From JAPLKX01 sp035530195 (GTDB lineage Bacteria; Hydrogenedentota; Hydrogenedentia; Hydrogenedentales; SLHB01), in NCBI GenBank assembly GCA_035530195.1, contig DATKVG010000118.1:1-25302 (forward strand): a stretch of 25,302 nt of DNA. Direction: 5' to 3'. The position numbers and the translations under genes were made by a program. Under the pieces are notes generated by a model. The model made no database searches and was not told the DNA's origin. It was given only the letters and a program-made list of their open reading frames with translations. This document shows positions 23,238 through 25,302 of the stretch, piece by piece. The first letter of the stretch is position 1; every line of letters starts with the position of its first letter.

Positions 23238-23318
23238 TCAACAATCTGCAATCTGCAATTGTCAATCTGCAATCCACAATCGTCAATCTGCAATCTGCAA
23301 TCGTCAATCTGCAATTGG
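23221..23318 (-). repeat. Right heptamer array (CAATCNN units), inverted relative to the left one
   Basis: Fourteen 7-bp units in strict phase, 98 bp (CAATCTG, CAATCGT, CAATTGT, CAATCCA and similar; the second unit is AAATCCG). It begins 19 nt upstream of the four-helix-bundle start codon. Confidence 0.95.
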
Positions 23319-23399
23319 TTGATTCGGCTGTCACTGGCGAATATCATGCCGAACATTAAGAAGAGATAAGAGTAAGGCTTCAGTCATAAGGGAAAAACC

Positions 23400-24782
23400 G
23401 TGTCCGATGAGCAGCAACGTATCGATGAAACCCGGCCTCTTTCGGTTCAACACCATGTGTGGCGCTGGAAGATCCTGATAGCGACTTATTTTGGCTATGC
23501 CGGGTTCTACCTGGTGCGCAAAGTATTCACTATCTGCAAAACGACGTTGGCGGCGCCGGTTGCGGAGGGCGGATATGGTATGGGCTACGAGGCGGTCGCC
23601 AACATCTGGACGGCCTATCTGATTGCCTACATGCTCGGGATGTTTATCAGCAGTTTTGTTGGGCGCAAATGGGGACCCCGTGTTCTTCTGTTGGGCGGCC
23701 TTGGCCTATCCATGCTCATCAACGTCGTATTTGGTTTTGCCAATTCTTACTACACGTTTCTCGTGTTCATGTTCTTCAACGGGCTTGTGCAGGCGGCGGG
23801 CTGGCCGGGTACCGTTGGCGCCGTGGCCGAATGGTTGCGCAAAAAAGAACGCGGAACCATCATGGGCGTCTGGTCGACCAACTACCTCGTCGGCAACATC
23901 CTGGTCAAAACGGTAGGCGGCGCCTTGCTGGCCCATTACAGCGCCACGTACAGCGGCGTCATGGGCGTTCGCTACTCCTTTCTGGGGTGCACCCTGTTGG
24001 CATTCATTATCTGGTGGCTGCTCTTTTTCTGGCAGCGCACCAAACCACAGGACGTTGGGCTCGAACCGATTGTGGACCTTGAACAGTCGGCGGATCGGTC
24101 GGTGGATGCCAGCGTCGAGGAACAGGTGAGGTTCGCGCAGTACATGAAACTGATTCTCAACCCGATTGTCCCGTTGATGGGCGCCTGCTATTTCTGCATC
24201 AAGTTTCTGCGGTACGCCCTGGATTCCTGGCTGCCGACGTTCCTCGATCTCCAAGGGATGGACGTTGGCCGCGCCGCCTACTATTCCACCATATTCGACT
24301 GGGCCGGATTTGCCGGCGTCCTCATTGCCGGGTTCGCCCTCGACCGCGTATTCAAAGGCCGCTGGGAGCGTGTGTGCCTCGTGATGGGGTTTGGCATGGT
24401 CCTTGGCTACATGGCCGTGGTTTCGTTTGGCGCCAATCCCTATGCGCTCGCGTTTTCGTTCGGGCTGGTTGGATTCATGCTTTACGGCCCCGACAGCTTG
24501 CTTTGCGGCGCGGCCGCCGTGACCGTCGCCGGTGAGCGCAACGCCGTCGCCGTGGCCGCACTCGTCAACGGCATCGGCAGTATCGGGCCCGTGATTCAGG
24601 AACAAGTTATAGGACGCCTTCTCGAAGGCCGCGCCCCGCAAATTGCCATCCGCAACGCCAACCTGCTCGGGCTTTCCATGAGCATCCTGTTGCTTGTATG
24701 TTTTGTCATTATCAACTGGCGCGTCAGCGTCGTCCGAAAAAAACAACGACTCCAACTCGCTCCAGCGACCCCGCCTGAATGA
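23400..24782 (+). CDS. MFS transporter, organophosphate:phosphate antiporter (GlpT/UhpT-like) family
   Basis: 460 aa, about twelve transmembrane helices with a charged central loop (about 212-245). The first helix carries YFGYAGFYLVRKVFTICK, matching the YYLVRKNF segment of GlpT. R40 and R271 (FLRYALDSWLPTFL) correspond to the two substrate-phosphate arginines of the family. NGLVQAAGWPGTVGAVAEWL matches the conserved GWPP region. It likely exchanges inner-membrane phosphate for an organophosphate; the substrate is unknown. The start is GTG 23400 with AAGGGA about 7 nt upstream; no in-frame ATG is nearby. The TGA at 24780-24782 is followed at once by a heptamer array, and the last 16 codons are duplicated at 24948. 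Confidence 0.9.
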   Translation: MSDEQQRIDETRPLSVQHHVWRWKILIATYFGYAGFYLVRKVFTICKTTLAAPVAEGGYGMGYEAVANIWTAYLIAYMLGMFISSFVGRKWGPRVLLLGGLGLSMLINVVFGFANSYYTFLVFMFFNGLVQAAGWPGTVGAVAEWLRKKERGTIMGVWSTNYLVGNILVKTVGGALLAHYSATYSGVMGVRYSFLGCTLLAFIIWWLLFFWQRTKPQDVGLEPIVDLEQSADRSVDASVEEQVRFAQYMKLILNPIVPLMGACYFCIKFLRYALDSWLPTFLDLQGMDVGRAAYYSTIFDWAGFAGVLIAGFALDRVFKGRWERVCLVMGFGMVLGYMAVVSFGANPYALAFSFGLVGFMLYGPDSLLCGAAAVTVAGERNAVAVAALVNGIGSIGPVIQEQVIGRLLEGRAPQIAIRNANLLGLSMSILLLVCFVIINWRVSVVRKKQRLQLAPATPPE

Positions 24783-24808
24783 AAATCGTCAATCGTCAAT
24801 CTGCAATC
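24733..24808 (+). repeat. 76-bp direct repeat, copy 1 (MFS 3' end plus array start)
   Basis: Identical to 24948-25023 at every base. It covers the last codons of the MFS gene, its stop codon and the first units of the heptamer array. Confidence 0.92.
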
Positions 24809-24880
24809 TGCAATCGACAATCTGCAATCGACAATCTGCAATCGACAATCTGCAATCGACAATCTGCAATCGTCAATCGG
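24783..24880 (-). repeat. Heptamer array 3 (CAATCNN), gene-free
   Basis: Fourteen 7-bp units in strict phase, 98 bp, starting at the base after the MFS stop codon. CAATCGA and CAATCTG alternate in the middle. Same orientation as the right array at 23221. Confidence 0.95.
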
Positions 24881-24923
24881 ATGTCCCCCGTTATCAGCTA
24901 ACATCGCCCCGCCCTACGCCAAT

Positions 24924-24948
24924 ATAAACGATGACTGTCCCCGTTTAT
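24924..24948 (-). repeat. REP, degenerate GGGACAGTCA family copy
   Basis: ATAAACGATGACTGTCCC then CGTTTAT. It resembles the right REP of the RAYT unit (ATAAACGGTGACTGTCCC) and here has its own ATAAACG/CGTTTAT ends. It adjoins the second copy of the 76-bp repeat. Confidence 0.65.
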
Positions 24949-25023
24949 CCGAAAAAAACAACGACTCCAACTCGCTCCAGCGACCCCGCCTGAATGAAAA
25001 TCGTCAATCGTCAATCTGCAATC
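24948..25023 (+). repeat. 76-bp direct repeat, copy 2
   Basis: Exact second copy of 24733-24808, 215 bp downstream and outside any open gene. It is a duplicated tail of the MFS gene. Confidence 0.92.
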
Positions 25024-25039
25024 GACAATCTGCAATCAG
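24998..25039 (-). repeat. Heptamer array 4 (CAATCNN), six units, cut by an insertion sequence
   Basis: Six in-phase units, the last being CAATCAG, after which the sequence changes abruptly to the end of an IS4-like element. Confidence 0.9.
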
Positions 25040-25302
25040 TACTGTCCCGTTAAAAGTTGAATAATGACAATTGGTTACACGGGCATGCATTTTCGTCAAT
25101 GGCGAGATCTTGCGAAAAAGCCTGTAAAAGCGGCCTTTTCTCGAAAAGTGAAATGCTGAGAATTTGCAGCATTTCGCCGAGGCTGCGCTCAATTCTCAGC
25201 TCCTTTTTGATTATGGCTGCAAGGACGTAGACGCTGACCGCGATCCATATTTGAGTCTTGACTGCGTTGATGGACGTGCCGTAGAAGGCTTTGATGCGAA
25301 GG
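25040..25302 (-). mobile_element. IS4-like insertion sequence, one end only (continues beyond window)
   Basis: The repeat array ends at about 25039 and the transposase stop codon is 10 nt further on. The tip reads TACTGTCCCGTTAAAAG. The other end, the inverted repeat and any target duplication lie outside the window. Confidence 0.7.
25050..25302 (-). CDS. IS4-family transposase, C-terminal part (5' end beyond window)
   Basis: 84 codons are visible on the minus strand, ending at TAA 25052-25050. The protein reads LRIKAFYGTSINAVKTQIWI, AVSVYVLAAIIKKELRIERS, LGEMLQILSISLFEKRPLLQ and ends NQLSLFNF. This is the C-terminal signature of IS4-type DDE transposases, including the region just after the last catalytic Glu (KTQIWIAVSVYVLVAIIKK in relatives). 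The frame is intact across the visible part, so the copy may be recent. The catalytic Asp residues lie outside the window. Confidence 0.9.
   Translation of the reverse strand, partial: LRIKAFYGTSINAVKTQIWIAVSVYVLAAIIKKELRIERSLGEMLQILSISLFEKRPLLQAFSQDLAIDENACPCNQLSLFNF

Larger units (their letters stand above)
22716..23318. mobile_element. Candidate element: four-helix-bundle gene between inverted heptamer arrays
   Basis: 603 bp. Inverted arrays of 14 in-phase units at each end enclose a single gene. Within the arrays a 28-bp stretch is a perfect inverted repeat (22720-22747 with 23277-23304). Mobility is inferred from the symmetry and from gene-free arrays elsewhere in the window. No target duplication was identified. 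Confidence 0.45.

Noticed and set aside
22716..23318. CRISPR array
   Set aside because: The repeats are 7 bp with no unique spacers, and no cas gene is present.

Overview
The window comes from a Gram-negative, moderately GC-rich bacterium. Gram-negative signs are a GT9 heptosyltransferase-like gene, a lipoprotein di-haem peroxidase and a LolA-like secreted protein. The H-X9-DG-type prepilin start, the homodimeric aceE-type pyruvate dehydrogenase and the many Gfo/Idh and propeller-type proteins would fit a PVC-superphylum or Hydrogenedentota-like lineage. That placement is an inference from gene content, not a computed result.

Layout. 1-406: start of a type IV prepilin-like gene (minus, runs off the left edge). 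749-1173: RNase P RNA (minus) with its promoter. 1359-2852: a Gfo/Idh/MocA oxidoreductase fused to a C-terminal SCP2-like domain. 3418-4650: di-haem cytochrome c peroxidase/MauG-type lipoprotein. 4699-4899: relic of a surface-protein C terminus. 5046-6053: GT9 glycosyltransferase (minus). 6379-6469: tRNA-Ser(GGA) (minus). 6678-8072: trxA and asd. 8187-10686: a zinc-type ABC uptake operon (znuA-znuC-znuB, overlapping genes). 10700-12952: secreted beta-propeller plus alpha/alpha-barrel-like protein (minus). 13116-13310: IS30 transposase relic. 13331-14527: LolA-like membrane-anchored protein. 14560-15324: REP-associated tyrosine transposase (RAYT). 15371-16762: membrane-anchored serine hydrolase. 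17191-22720: complete pyruvate dehydrogenase operon aceE-aceF-lpd. 22833-23201: four-helix-bundle protein (minus). 23400-24782: organophosphate/phosphate antiporter-like MFS protein. 25050-25302: C-terminal end of an IS4-like transposase (minus, runs off the right edge).

The housekeeping genes are ordinary. What stands out is a dense population of small repeats in the gaps, often touching stop codons. (i) Hairpin elements with a GGGAC/GTCCC core occur at 6143, 6531, 8073, 14501/15314, 16761-16961 and 24924, plus a nested copy at 16833. One family forms the inverted ends of the RAYT gene. (ii) A 171-bp MITE-like element sits inside one such REP with a readable 5-bp target duplication. (iii) Arrays of a 7-bp unit (GATTGNN / NNCAATC) flank the four-helix-bundle gene as inverted arrays of 14 in-phase units each. 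The array recurs, without a gene, directly after the MFS stop codon and in a duplicated, IS-interrupted copy. The heptamer-array/four-helix-bundle unit is the best candidate here for an undescribed mobile or regulatory system.
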